A stretch of 64,000 nt of DNA from an uncultured Lachnospiraceae bacterium (GCA_905203555.1 CAJKWK010000004.1:1-64000), one strand, 5' to 3'; positions 32,128-40,755 are shown, counted from the first letter of the stretch. Notes: a model not told the origin generated them from the letters alone. A program made the numbers and translations.

Positions 32128-34506
32128 ATGTTAAAAGTAGTAAAACGAAATGGTACCATCGTAGATTTTGATGGAGTGAAAATTGAAAATGCGATCAGGA
32201 AAGCATTTTCGGCAACATCAGTAAATCTACCCGCAGAATATGTCTTCAACAAAATCATGATGAACATTATGGCAGATCTCAATGGTAAAGTGGTAAACAA
32301 TACCATTCACATTGAAGCAATCCAGGATTCCGTGGAAAAGGTCCTTTCTGAATCAGGGTATTTTGATGTTGCGAAAGCTTATATCATTTACCGTTTGCAG
32401 CACCAGAATATCCGTGCAGTTGCATCCGATGTAATTGATTTTGCGGCCCTGATGGACGGTTATCTGGACAGACTGGATTGGAGAGTTAAAGAAAATTCCA
32501 CCGTATCCTATACGCTTGGAGGATTGATTCTTTCCAATTCTGGCGCCGTGACTGCAAATTATTGGTTGAATAAGATTTATGACAAGGAAATCGCAGACGC
32601 ACACAAAAACTGCGAATTCCACATTCATGATCTTTCCATGTTAAGCGGTTACTGTGCAGGCTGGTCCTTAAAGCAGTTAATCCAGACGGGGATTAAGGGA
32701 GTCGCTGGACGAATCGCCTCTGCTCCCGCAGCACATTTAAGTACGCTTTGTAATCAGATGGTAAACTTTCTTGGCATCATGCAGAATGAGTGGGCCGGCG
32801 CACAGGCGTTTTCCAGTTTTGATACCTACCTGGCACCGTTTGTTAAAACAGATCAGTTGACTTACAGGGGGGTCAAACAGGCGATCCAATCCTTTGTGTT
32901 TGGTGTGAACACACCAAGTAGATGGGGGACTCAGGCACCCTTTACCAATGTCACTTTAGACTGGAAAGTTCCTGCTGATCTAAAGGATCTGCCAGCGATC
33001 GTTGGCGGTAAAGAAATGGATTTTACTTATGGTGACTGCCAGGCGGAAATGGATATGATCAACAAAGCATTTATTGAAATCATGATCGAGGGTGATTCTG
33101 ATGGTCGTGGTTTCCAGTATCCCATTCCCACTTACTCAATTACAAAAGATTTTGACTGGTCTGAAACTGAAAATAATAAGCTGCTGTTTGAGATGACTGC
33201 TAAATACGGCACTCCGTATTTCTCAAATTATATCAATTCCGATATGGAACCATCTGATATCCGCAGCATGTGCTGCCGACTGCGTCTGGATTTAAAGGAG
33301 CTTCGCAGAAAGAACGGTGGTTTTTTCGGTTCCGGTGATTCTACTGGATCTGTAGGTGTGGTAACACTGAACCTGCCGCATATTGCGTATATTTCTGATA
33401 CAGAAGAAGAATTCTGGAAGAATCTGGATCACCTAATGGATGTAGCGGCCCGTTCTCTGCATATTAAGCGCAGAACCATTACCAACCTGCTGAATGCTGG
33501 TTTATATCCTTATACCAAGGCTTATTTAGGTTCCTTTGATAATCATTTCTCAACGATCGGGCTGTGTGGCGGAAACGAAATGTGTCTGAATGCAAAGTGG
33601 CTGGGACATGATCTGACTCATAAAGACAGTCAGGATTTTGTAGAAAAGATGTTGAACCATATGAGAGAGCGCCTGGTACAGTATCAGGAAGAATACAAAG
33701 CTCTTTATAACCTGGAGGCAACGCCAGCCGAAAGTACCGCTTACCGTTTTGCAAAACATGATAAAAAGCGATATCCGGATATTATTACAGCAAACGAAAA
33801 TGGTACGCCGTATTATACCAACAGCACCAACCTTCCGGTTGGAAGTACAGAAGATGTGTTTGACGCTTTGGATATTCAGGATCGATTCCAGCCGCTTTAC
33901 ACATCCGGTACGGTATTCCATACATTCCTTGGCGAAAAATTACCTGACTGGAAGGCGGCAGCCCAGCTGGTAAAAACAATCTGTAGTAATTACAAGTTGC
34001 CTTATATCAGTATTTCACCTACCTATTCTGTTTGCATGGAGCATGGTTACCTGGCTGGTGAACACTTTAAGTGCCCGCATTGCGGTGCTGTAACAGAGGT
34101 GTACAGCCGTATTACTGGTTATTATCGTCCGGTTCAGAACTGGAATGATGGAAAAGCACAGGAATTTAAGGACAGACAGACATATGATGTCAGCGGTAAA
34201 AATCATGCATGCACAAATGGTACTTGCGAAATACCGGCTCAGGAAACATCTGAACAGGAGATAGAAGAACAGCAGACAGTTAACATGCCAATGCTGTTTA
34301 CAACCCCTACTTGTCCTAACTGCGCAATCGCCAAGAGATTTTTGGATGAATGTGGTATTGCATATACAATCATTGATGCAACAACAAATCCAGAACTTAC
34401 CCGTCAGTATGGCATTATGGCGGCTCCGACTTTAGTAGTCGAAAATCAGAATTTTGCCGGCGCTGGTCCAATCCGTGGCTGGGCACAGGCGCAGAAATCA
34501 GAATAA
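32128..34506 (+). CDS. nrdD: Anaerobic ribonucleoside-triphosphate reductase with C-terminal glutaredoxin-like domain
   Basis: 792 aa, ATAGGAGGAACACT upstream. An N-terminal ATP cone (KVVKRNGTIVDFDGVKIENA), a catalytic barrel, and the glycyl-radical segment YSRITGYYR with the radical glycine near residue 664. A zinc site is suggested by KCPHCG before it and CTNGTC after it. The last 90 residues add a thioredoxin-fold domain with CPNC near residue 730 and a cis-Pro-like AAPTLVV, presumably feeding electrons to the reductase. It reduces ribonucleotides to deoxyribonucleotides without oxygen. With nrdG downstream it forms the element's own dNTP supply. Confidence 0.95.
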   Translation: MLKVVKRNGTIVDFDGVKIENAIRKAFSATSVNLPAEYVFNKIMMNIMADLNGKVVNNTIHIEAIQDSVEKVLSESGYFDVAKAYIIYRLQHQNIRAVASDVIDFAALMDGYLDRLDWRVKENSTVSYTLGGLILSNSGAVTANYWLNKIYDKEIADAHKNCEFHIHDLSMLSGYCAGWSLKQLIQTGIKGVAGRIASAPAAHLSTLCNQMVNFLGIMQNEWAGAQAFSSFDTYLAPFVKTDQLTYRGVKQAIQSFVFGVNTPSRWGTQAPFTNVTLDWKVPADLKDLPAIVGGKEMDFTYGDCQAEMDMINKAFIEIMIEGDSDGRGFQYPIPTYSITKDFDWSETENNKLLFEMTAKYGTPYFSNYINSDMEPSDIRSMCCRLRLDLKELRRKNGGFFGSGDSTGSVGVVTLNLPHIAYISDTEEEFWKNLDHLMDVAARSLHIKRRTITNLLNAGLYPYTKAYLGSFDNHFSTIGLCGGNEMCLNAKWLGHDLTHKDSQDFVEKMLNHMRERLVQYQEEYKALYNLEATPAESTAYRFAKHDKKRYPDIITANENGTPYYTNSTNLPVGSTEDVFDALDIQDRFQPLYTSGTVFHTFLGEKLPDWKAAAQLVKTICSNYKLPYISISPTYSVCMEHGYLAGEHFKCPHCGAVTEVYSRITGYYRPVQNWNDGKAQEFKDRQTYDVSGKNHACTNGTCEIPAQETSEQEIEEQQTVNMPMLFTTPTCPNCAIAKRFLDECGIAYTIIDATTNPELTRQYGIMAAPTLVVENQNFAGAGPIRGWAQAQKSE

Positions 34507-34556
34507 GCAGTTTTACAGGCGGCGCATTTATGCGCTGCCTGTTTAAGGAGTGAGTA

Positions 34557-35288
34557 ATGAGAAATTTAAAAATATGTGGTTTACAAAAAACTACTTTACT
34601 GGACTATCCGGGCCATGTAGCAGCAACTGTATTTATTGGCGGCTGTAATTTCCGATGCCCATTTTGTCATAATGGAGAATTAGTCACAAACATCAATCCG
34701 GTCATGACAAAATCAGAACTTTTATCGTTTCTAAAAAAACGATCTGGAATATTAAAAGGAGTATGCATCACTGGCGGAGAACCAACATTATATCCCGAAG
34801 AATTAAAAGAACTGATGATGGATATTAAAAATCTTGGGTTTCTTATCAAACTGGATACAAATGGAACCAATCCGGAATTTTTAAGTCAGTGCATTGGTGA
34901 AAAACTGGTTCATTATGTTGCAATGGATGTAAAAGCTCCATTTTCCGAATATGGAAACGCCTGTGGCATTTCATTGGGAGGACAAAACGAAGCAATAACA
35001 GAACAAGTAATGGAAAGCGTCAGACGATTGAAATGGTTTATGTTATTTGGTATGGTAGACGGTGAATTTCGAACCACATTGGTAAAGGGAATCCATCACC
35101 TTGATACCATGTCAGAACTTATTCCTGTTCTGGATGGTGCGAAAAAATATTATTTACAGCAATATGTAGCTTCCAACTTAGTATTGGAACCCAGCGGATT
35201 ATCTGCCTTTACAAAGGAAGAAATGGAAGCATGCGCTGATTTGTTCAGGCCATATATTGCAGAAGTTTCAGTGCGTGGAGTTCTTTAA
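34557..35288 (+). CDS. nrdG: NrdG-type radical SAM activase for NrdD
   Basis: 243 aa, TAAGGAGTGAGTA upstream. The radical-SAM CxxxCxxC motif is in GGCNFRCPFCHNG (C30, C34, C37), and ITGGEPTLYP is the SAM-binding GGE motif. It installs the glycyl radical on NrdD. Longer than the E. coli enzyme (154 aa), matching the clostridial pyruvate-formate-lyase-activase-like type. It lies 50 nt after nrdD in the same unit and is followed by a terminator. Confidence 0.92.
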   Translation: MRNLKICGLQKTTLLDYPGHVAATVFIGGCNFRCPFCHNGELVTNINPVMTKSELLSFLKKRSGILKGVCITGGEPTLYPEELKELMMDIKNLGFLIKLDTNGTNPEFLSQCIGEKLVHYVAMDVKAPFSEYGNACGISLGGQNEAITEQVMESVRRLKWFMLFGMVDGEFRTTLVKGIHHLDTMSELIPVLDGAKKYYLQQYVASNLVLEPSGLSAFTKEEMEACADLFRPYIAEVSVRGVL

Positions 35289-35314
35289 TCAGATTAAAAA
35301 AAATACAGTGAAAA

Positions 35315-35341
35315 GCAGTCATGATATATGGCTGTTTTTTT
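35315..35341 (+). terminator. Terminator of nrdDG
   Basis: CAGTCAT pairs with ATGGCTG (one T-G pair), followed by TTTTTTT. Confidence 0.75.
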
Positions 35342-35342
35342 G

Positions 35343-35359
35343 TATGCCATTTTGGCATA
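35343..35359. repeat. 17-nt palindrome TATGCCA-TTT-TGGCATA
   Basis: Perfect 7-bp arms immediately after the nrdDG terminator. Could be an operator or a second hairpin. Confidence 0.5.
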
Positions 35360-35376
35360 ACGCCACAAAATAGCTT

Positions 35377-35391
35377 CTGCGGATATGAAAA
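35377..35391 (-). promoter_or_regulatory. Variant TTTTCATATCCGCAG box, minus strand
   Basis: One base different from the TTTTCTTATCCGCAG copy at 20091 and in the reverse orientation, 60 nt before the CATAATT box of the HD gene. Confidence 0.4.
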
Positions 35392-35450
35392 ATCATCTTT
35401 TATTGAGACTTTTGTTTAATAAAAATAACGATAATATTTCTTCATCCAAT

Positions 35451-35459
35451 TCCATAATT
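35451..35459 (+). promoter_or_regulatory. TCCATAATT box before the HD gene
   Basis: Followed by CGTTTGAAAT, 44 nt before the ATG at 35504. The 29 nt ending here duplicate 31917-31945. Confidence 0.65.
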
Positions 35460-35503
35460 CGTTTGAAATACAGAAAAAGAAATAGAGAAAGGATGGTTAA
35501 AAG

Positions 35504-36244
35504 ATGTATCATGTAGAAAAGATGTATACTTATTTGCGCGGATTCATGGTTGGAGCCGGCATGCAGCAAGGTATCCAGGCATTAAATTTCGCACGGATCA
35601 AGCATCAGGGGCAGATGCGTAAAGATGGAGAACCCTATATTGTGCATCCGCTTCAAATGGCCTGTTATGCAGCTGTCTTAGGTGTACGGAATGACGAAAT
35701 TATGGCTGGGATTCTGTTGCACGATGTCTGCGAGGACTGTGGGGTTCCGGTGGAATTACTGCCTGTAAATGGTCATGTGAAAGAAATTGTAAAACGTCTC
35801 ACAATCCAGCCATGGTCGGAAGAAACAAGAGTAGAAACAAAAGAGCGATGTTTTCAAGAAATACTTGCGTGTAAGGAAGCAGTAATCATCAAAGGATTGG
35901 ATCGCTACCATAATATGTCTTCCATGGCAGGTGTACTATCAGATGAAGCAGTTCAGAAAAATATCAGGGAAAATAACGAACTTCTTCTGCCTATGTTAAA
36001 ACAGGCAAAAGAGCGATATCCAGAACTGTCAGATATTTTATTCGTTTTACGGACGAATATCAGCAGCGTATCGCGTTCGTTGGAAATGATGCAAAAAATA
36101 GAAAATAAAGGAGAATGTGATCATGAAAAAAGGAGATTATGTAAGGACACCACGGTTTTTGTGGGTAACAATTCAGGAGGTGTACGAAAGCGGAGAAGAG
36201 GCCAGAGAGGCAGGGTATACCGAGCCGACTCACTACCAAAATGA
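35504..36244 (+). CDS. HD-domain phosphohydrolase, RelA/SpoT-hydrolase-like
   Basis: 246 aa. ALNFARIKHQGQMRKDGEPY, IVHPLQMA and ILLHDVCED give H34, H48 and the HD pair H73-D74 of the SpoT-type (p)ppGpp hydrolase fold. No synthetase domain is present, so it would be a stand-alone hydrolase of nucleotides or alarmones. The last 40 residues, after IENKGECDHEK, are basic, low-quality sequence read out of frame through the next gene (36123). The native stop was probably lost by a small frameshift. Neighbouring genes are small proteins of clostridial mobile elements. Confidence 0.75.
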   Translation: MYHVEKMYTYLRGFMVGAGMQQGIQALNFARIKHQGQMRKDGEPYIVHPLQMACYAAVLGVRNDEIMAGILLHDVCEDCGVPVELLPVNGHVKEIVKRLTIQPWSEETRVETKERCFQEILACKEAVIIKGLDRYHNMSSMAGVLSDEAVQKNIRENNELLLPMLKQAKERYPELSDILFVLRTNISSVSRSLEMMQKIENKGECDHEKRRLCKDTTVFVGNNSGGVRKRRRGQRGRVYRADSLPK

Positions 36245-36311
36245 TGCATTCGGAATTCTTGGAAAAAGCATTGGAATTAACCGGATGGTGTTTGCGGCGT
36301 TTAAAAAATAG
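36123..36311 (+). CDS. Small conserved-type protein, 62 aa
   Basis: ATG at 36123 with AAAGGAGAATGTGATC upstream. MKKGDYVRTPRFLWVTIQEV, then AGYTEPTHYQNDAFGILGKS and RMVFAAFKK. I recall closely similar small hypothetical proteins in clostridial genomes, function unknown. It overlaps the end of the HD frame by 122 nt in another frame; the codon pattern supports this gene rather than the HD tail. Confidence 0.65.
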   Translation: MKKGDYVRTPRFLWVTIQEVYESGEEAREAGYTEPTHYQNDAFGILGKSIGINRMVFAAFKK

Positions 36312-36347
36312 CACTCATCGACTAAGGTATATTAGAGAGGCAACATA

Positions 36348-36541
36348 ATGAGCAAAAACTCAAGAAGAGGCAAACCAAAGGTATACAGCGGTACCAAACG
36401 TCAGATGACGGAAAAGAAAGACAATATCTCAACTATGTGCTGCAGAAAGAACGAAAAAAATATGAACAGGATTGTAAATGCGGCGGTGTTAGTGATTGTG
36501 GATATTACCTAGCATTGCATCACCGTTGGGACGAAGTATAA
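36348..36541 (+). pseudogene. Frameshifted small gene
   Basis: An ATG at 36348 (GAGAGGCAACATA upstream) opens MSKNSRRGKPKVYSGTKRQM and runs to a stop at 36512. Another frame over the same DNA gives the more protein-like YLNYVLQKERKKYEQDCKCG, then GVSDCGYYLALHHRWDEV, ending at 36541 but with no start codon. The two probably belong to one gene broken by an indel around 36400. Confidence 0.4.
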
Positions 36542-36574
36542 GAAAATTATGAAAAGTAACGAGAGGAGAAAAAA

Positions 36575-36994
36575 ATGAGAAAAGAACCAGTTTGGAGCGA
36601 AATCAGAAGCGAGTTTATTAACGAGGAAGGTTTTTTGTGCATTGACGCCTGGAAAACAGCTAATGATGAGGAAGAAGGCAAGGTGATCGCTTATATCGAT
36701 ACGCTTGGAGGTCGTGTGATCTATGTTGATCCCATGGCCAGAATAGACGAAAATGCTCAAGAGATCATCCTGGCAAAGTCCAGGGAATATCAGAAAGAGC
36801 ATCCGTTTAATGTTGATGAACTTGAAGTGCTCGCAAAAGGCGTTGTGAACTTCGAAAGCGAAGAGTCGGCTTCTGATGGATATCAGAATCTGGAAGCGAT
36901 GGGATTTTCCCAGGCTGAGATGAAGTTTTTCGGTTTCGATGTGGATGGAGCATTAAAAGAGTTGGAAAGCGAGTACGAAGGAGGAGAAGAATGA
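36575..36994 (+). CDS. Unknown 139-aa acidic protein
   Basis: GAGAGGAGAAAAA upstream of the ATG. Sequence MRKEPVWSEIRSEFINEEGF, then IAYIDTLGGRVIYVDPMARI. Soluble, strongly acidic at the C-terminus. Overlaps the DUF1848 gene by 4 nt (ATGA), so the two are translationally coupled. No motif recognised. Confidence 0.6.
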   Translation: MRKEPVWSEIRSEFINEEGFLCIDAWKTANDEEEGKVIAYIDTLGGRVIYVDPMARIDENAQEIILAKSREYQKEHPFNVDELEVLAKGVVNFESEESASDGYQNLEAMGFSQAEMKFFGFDVDGALKELESEYEGGEE

Positions 36995-37779
36995 TTATCA
37001 GCGCAAGCAGAAGATGCGATATTCCCAATTATAAAAGCGATTGGTTTTTTGAGGCTTTGAAGACTGGAAAAATTGTTGCACCAATGAATCCATTTCTTTC
37101 GCAGTCCATCTCATTGGCAAAAGAAAACGTAGACTGCTTTGTGTTTTGGACGAAAAATCCGGAACCCATGCTAAAACGCTTGGATGAGCTAAATGGATAT
37201 CCGTTTTATTTTCAGTTCACGCTGACGGGGTATTCAAAAAGAATCGAACCAGGAGTCCCGGATAAACACCATATGCTGTCAGTATTTCGTGCGCTTTCCG
37301 AAAGAACATCACCAAAGCAGGTAATCTGGAGGTATGACCCGATTTTCTTCTCCGACGCTTATACCATGGAATACCATAAAAAAGCATTTCGATCAATCGC
37401 AGAAGTGTTAGAAGGATATACGGAACGGTGTGTCATTTCGTTTATTGACATTTATGGAAAGTTACAATCCAGAGTTGCTCCGTATGGAATACGAAGCCCT
37501 CAAACCAAGGAAATCATGGAGCTGGCGCAATTTATTTCGGAAACTGCAGAAAAACACAGGATTCAAGTCGAAACCTGCGCAGAACGGGTTGATTTATCCA
37601 GGTTTGAAATTTATCCGACACACTGTATTGATGCGGCTTTAATCAGTCAGTTAACGGGTAAGGATCTAAAGATCCTGAAAGATCCATCACAGCGCGCTGA
37701 ATGTGGATGCTGCAAAAGTGTGGACATTGGAAGTTATCATACCTGTAAAAATGGATGTGTGTATTGCTACGCAAATTAA
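36991..37779 (+). CDS. DUF1848 family protein
   Basis: 262 aa. The start MIISASRRCDIPNYKSDWFF and the C-terminal cysteine cluster (CGCCKSVDIGSYHTCKNGCV, then YCYAN) are the hallmarks of DUF1848. The six C-terminal cysteines probably bind an iron-sulfur cluster, and radical-SAM-like chemistry has been suggested for such proteins. The substrate is unknown. The family is frequent on clostridial mobile elements. Translationally coupled to the gene before it. Confidence 0.85.
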   Translation: MIISASRRCDIPNYKSDWFFEALKTGKIVAPMNPFLSQSISLAKENVDCFVFWTKNPEPMLKRLDELNGYPFYFQFTLTGYSKRIEPGVPDKHHMLSVFRALSERTSPKQVIWRYDPIFFSDAYTMEYHKKAFRSIAEVLEGYTERCVISFIDIYGKLQSRVAPYGIRSPQTKEIMELAQFISETAEKHRIQVETCAERVDLSRFEIYPTHCIDAALISQLTGKDLKILKDPSQRAECGCCKSVDIGSYHTCKNGCVYCYAN

Positions 37780-37794
37780 AATAAGGGAGAAAAA

Positions 37795-38418
37795 ATGAAA
37801 TATACAAAATTTAGAGATATTCCGCCGTTTACATCATCTGGCAGTTATCAGATCGACTGTAGCCCGGAATACCTTGTCGAATGGATAGAAAAAGAACAGG
37901 AAGAAATGGGATTGGAATTAAATCCTGATTTTCAGCGTGGACATGTATGGACGGAACAGCAGCAGATTACGTTCCTTGAATATTTTTTACGAGGTGGTAA
38001 ATCGGGTACGATTTTATATTTTAACTGTCCGTCATGGCATCACAATGTACCGGATGGAGCCTATAACGATTATGTGTGCGTAGACGGGTTACAGAGGATT
38101 ACCGTTTTTCAGCGGTTTATTCGAAACGAGATTCCGGCTTTTGGTTCCTATTACCGCGAATACACGGACAGCATGAAGCTTCGATACACGATGAAGGTGA
38201 ATGTGAATGATTTAAAAACAAAAGCAGAAGTATTGCAGTGGTATATTGAAATGAATGCCGGCGGGACACCGCACACTGATGAGGAAATTGAACGTGTAAA
38301 GGAGATGCTGGCAAAAGATATCAATACGACTCTTCGAAAATTTGTGTTAAATGAAGAAATTCCATTTGAAGTGCGATTAAAAAATCGATCGCCATACACA
38401 ATGAATTACCACGTCTGA
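37795..38418 (+). pseudogene. DUF262 protein, interrupted by the IS
   Basis: 207 aa as read. LNPDFQRGHVWTEQQQITFL and VDGLQRITVFQRF are the DUF262 (ParB/Srx-like) motifs, and NAGGTPHTDEEIERVKEML ends the recognisable domain near residue 175. The last codons (YHV, stop) come from the IS end. If the IS is removed, the frame joins 40576-40755 without a shift (MNY then SAKIIEESV), giving 264 aa with a VbhA-antitoxin-like C-terminus. DUF262 proteins occur in restriction and defence contexts. The long tail between DUF262 and the IS (NTTLRKFVLNEEIPFEVRLK) has no match known to me. Confidence 0.7.
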
Positions 38419-38560
38419 AGCCGTAGGAAACTACGCCATCAGGCGTGGTTTCTGAAATAAGCTCCGATAAGTGGCTTATGGCTATTCACAAAGCCTTATC
38501 CCGTAGGGATTACGTTTAAGCAACAGTTCTTTTCCGTGCGATGCGTTTCTGTTTTGCATG
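38409..38560 (-). ncRNA. Candidate omega RNA (reRNA) of TnpB
   Basis: In this family the guide RNA spans the 3' end of tnpB and the adjacent element end. On the minus strand after the tnpB stop I see ATCCCTACGGGAT, GGCTTTGTGAATAGCC, GATAAGTGGCTTAT and the terminal hairpin. The guide would begin just beyond 38409 and read into the DUF262 gene (TAATTCATTGTG). Extent is approximate. Confidence 0.55.
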
Positions 38561-39991
38561 ACTGATCGATTTTGCTGCCGCTGTCTGGTTTCTGCGGTTC
38601 TGGCGGCAGCTTTCCAGATCCGGATGCCGGATGATCTCTGTTTTAGTCAGATCCGGCATTCCGTATGCAAACGCATCCGGAAATGCTTTCCGCAGGATAT
38701 TGGCAGAACCGTTTATATCTGCATTGAGGATGATACCGTCTGCTGAACGGTACTGGCCCCTGCTGATCCGTTTTCCGGAAAAGCAGTAGGAGGGAGCATT
38801 TCCCTGCTGATAAACCGGAATGCTGTCGTCATCCAGGAAACTTGCCTTGGAGGTATAGCTTTCCTCCTGCTCAATCACACGGATCCCGTTCCACAAAGCA
38901 AGATAAGTGATCATGCTTCGCAACATGGCATGGGGAAGCTGGACAAACTCCTGGTTGTTTTTGCGGCCGAGCGTTACCTGTTGTTTCCAGCCTTTGTTCA
39001 CACCCAGGACGATGGTGTCGATACGGTTTTCTACGCACCACGTCACAAGATGTTTCGCGTCTTTTAAAAACAGGTCACGGATCCGGTCATTCCGTTTGCT
39101 TGTTGCAGCATGATACTCCGGAGTCGGAATAAATTTCTTTCCGGTCTCCAGTGTCTGGATACTTACCAGTCTGGCAATGGTTTTGTTATAAAGCTGGTTT
39201 GCGGATTTCGCCGTCCCTCCTTTATATAAGAGGGATGGAAGGCCGCAGTTATTGGTTACCGCCATCAGGTTTTCCACTCCGAAATCAACAGCGCAAATCC
39301 GGACGCTTTCTTTTTTGGCAGCCGGCAGTTCCTGATCGACTTCAAACTTAAAGGAGAACGCAAACCTTCCGTTATCCGGGGTGATCGTGACTTCCTTTAA
39401 CCTTGCGTCCTGGAACGGTTCCCCGATACAGAGAGGTACCTTCTTAATAAACGGAAGTTCCGCATACCATTTCCCGTCTGCTCCGGTTTTAATCCGGCAG
39501 TCCTGGTTGGTAATGACGGCCGTACAGCATCCTCCCTTCCGTTTATACCCTGGAAGTTTCGGCTTTCCCGTAAATCCAGACGGATCCTGTGCGTAAACGC
39601 GGCAGGATTTCAGGAAGCTGAACATGTCCATGGCTGCCTGCTTTACGATATACTGGGCGGACTGTCTTGGAAGGCCGGCAGCGAAGTAGTCTGGATTTCC
39701 AGTCAGGAACAGGACATCATAAAGATACCCGCTTCCCAATACGGAGCGTCCCTTTGCGGGAAGCTGCCGTTTCTGTTTCATCAGCGGCAGGACATGGCGG
39801 ATCTCCTCCATGACTTCCCGCTCGTTAGCGGTCCATTCATTCTCCGGTTTGGAGACAGCCGTAAACACCTGACGCTCACGGAACAGCGCCGCATTCGCCA
39901 GGTTATTGGACAGGGAAGTAATGGTTTTGGCGTAATCAAACAGGGGATGACCTGGATTGATCATCACCTTCCTGGTACGCATGTACCCCAT
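38516..39991 (-). CDS. tnpB: TnpB, RNA-guided nuclease of an IS605-type element
   Basis: 491 aa, AAAGGAGGCAACCGAT before the ATG. The RuvC-like catalytic residues are present: ICAVDFGVENL (D236), EQEESYTSKASFLD (E377) and ILNADINGSANIL (D425). The zinc finger normally between the last two motifs is lost: only one cysteine (C403) remains in that stretch. TnpB cuts DNA guided by an RNA made from the element's end and helps retain the IS. The C-terminal 60 residues are basic. Codon use is more GC-rich than in neighbouring genes, in keeping with a recent arrival. Confidence 0.9.
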   Translation of the reverse strand: MGYMRTRKVMINPGHPLFDYAKTITSLSNNLANAALFRERQVFTAVSKPENEWTANEREVMEEIRHVLPLMKQKRQLPAKGRSVLGSGYLYDVLFLTGNPDYFAAGLPRQSAQYIVKQAAMDMFSFLKSCRVYAQDPSGFTGKPKLPGYKRKGGCCTAVITNQDCRIKTGADGKWYAELPFIKKVPLCIGEPFQDARLKEVTITPDNGRFAFSFKFEVDQELPAAKKESVRICAVDFGVENLMAVTNNCGLPSLLYKGGTAKSANQLYNKTIARLVSIQTLETGKKFIPTPEYHAATSKRNDRIRDLFLKDAKHLVTWCVENRIDTIVLGVNKGWKQQVTLGRKNNQEFVQLPHAMLRSMITYLALWNGIRVIEQEESYTSKASFLDDDSIPVYQQGNAPSYCFSGKRISRGQYRSADGIILNADINGSANILRKAFPDAFAYGMPDLTKTEIIRHPDLESCRQNRRNQTAAAKSISHAKQKRIARKRTVA

Positions 39992-40015
39992 ATCGGTTGC
40001 CTCCTTTCTATTGTG

Positions 40016-40070
40016 TTGAAAAACTGGATTACTATGGTATAATTATACTATAAACAGAAATCAGTTGCAA
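40016..40070. promoter_or_regulatory. Overlapping divergent promoters of tnpA and tnpB
   Basis: Plus strand: TTGAAA (40016) and TATAAT (40038) with 16 nt between. Minus strand: TTGCAA (40065-40070) and TATAAT (40042-40047) with 17 nt between. The two -10 elements overlap in TATAATTATA, so the two genes should compete for polymerase. Confidence 0.65.
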
Positions 40071-40088
40071 CCATTTGGAGGGAGAAAT

Positions 40089-40502
40089 ATGAACTTATGT
40101 TCGGAAGGGTACTATAAGAACCGGCACAGTTGTTTCCTGATCCAGTACCATTTGGTACTGGTGACAAAGTACAGACATCCGGTCATTCAGGGGGAACTGG
40201 AAACCCGGTTAAAACAATACACCATGGATTATTTTAAGGAACGGGATCTCCCGATACAGGCCATGGAATGCATGCCGGATCACATCCATATCCTGTTTGA
40301 CGGAAAACCAAACATGAACCTGGCAGAGTTTATTAACGCCTACAAATCGGCATCTTCCAGGCGGATGCGTGCGGAATACGCAGATACGTTGAAAGCGTAT
40401 TACTGGAAGCCATATTTCTGGAGCATGAGTTATTTTATTGGAAGTGTCAGCGACCGTACAGCAGCCGGAGTCAAACAATATATCAACCAACAGAAAGAAT
40501 AA
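40089..40502 (+). CDS. tnpA: TnpA, Y1 HUH transposase
   Basis: 137 aa from the ATG at 40089 (TTTGGAGGGAGAAAT upstream; a TTG at 40065 is less likely). The HUH motif is PDHIHILF (H65, H67) and the catalytic tyrosine is Y131 in GVKQYINQQ. It excises and inserts the element as single-stranded DNA. It appears intact, so the IS may be active. Confidence 0.92.
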   Translation: MNLCSEGYYKNRHSCFLIQYHLVLVTKYRHPVIQGELETRLKQYTMDYFKERDLPIQAMECMPDHIHILFDGKPNMNLAEFINAYKSASSRRMRAEYADTLKAYYWKPYFWSMSYFIGSVSDRTAAGVKQYINQQKE

Positions 40503-40575
40503 CATCGGTATTCCTATGTTGCATTTTTGTTTTACGCATTCACCCACGCCTGATCCAGTGGGTCAGACGTGGTAC

Positions 40576-40755
40576 TCTGCGAAAATAATAGAAGAAAGTG
40601 TAAGTGAAGTCGCTACAACAATGTCCTTGGAAGGTATGAATTTGTCTGATGAAGAAAAGGATACACTTCGATTATATCTCTCCGGCAAAGTGTCTGGCGA
40701 TGAGCTGAGGCAGAAAATTATGGAAAAGGTACAGCGTGAGCTACAAGATTCCTAA
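40576..40755 (+). pseudogene. VbhA-antitoxin-like 3' fragment beyond the IS
   Basis: The frame continues from the IS end as SAKIIEESVSEVATTMSLEG, then LSDEEKDTLRLYLSGKVSGD. This matches the short antitoxin-VbhA motif (serine-rich helix, then LxxYxxGxIS). VbhA-type antitoxins block Fic AMP-transferases, but no Fic gene is visible here. Before the IS inserted this was either the C-terminus of the DUF262 frame or a separate gene beginning MNYSAKII. It has no start of its own now. Confidence 0.55.

Larger units (their letters stand above)
38409..40572. mobile_element. IS200/IS605-family insertion with divergent tnpB and tnpA
   Basis: Both ends carry related hairpins: CCACGTCTGA/TCAGGCGTGG at 38409-38448 (inner CGTAG-GAAA-CTACG) and CCACGCCTGATCC/GGGTCAGACGTGG at 40544-40572. 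Read outward, both ends show TCAGACGTGGTA. tnpB (minus) and tnpA (plus) diverge from a shared promoter region. There is no target duplication beyond an ambiguous TAC. GC is higher than in the surroundings. Boundaries are accurate to about 3 nt. Confidence 0.85.
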
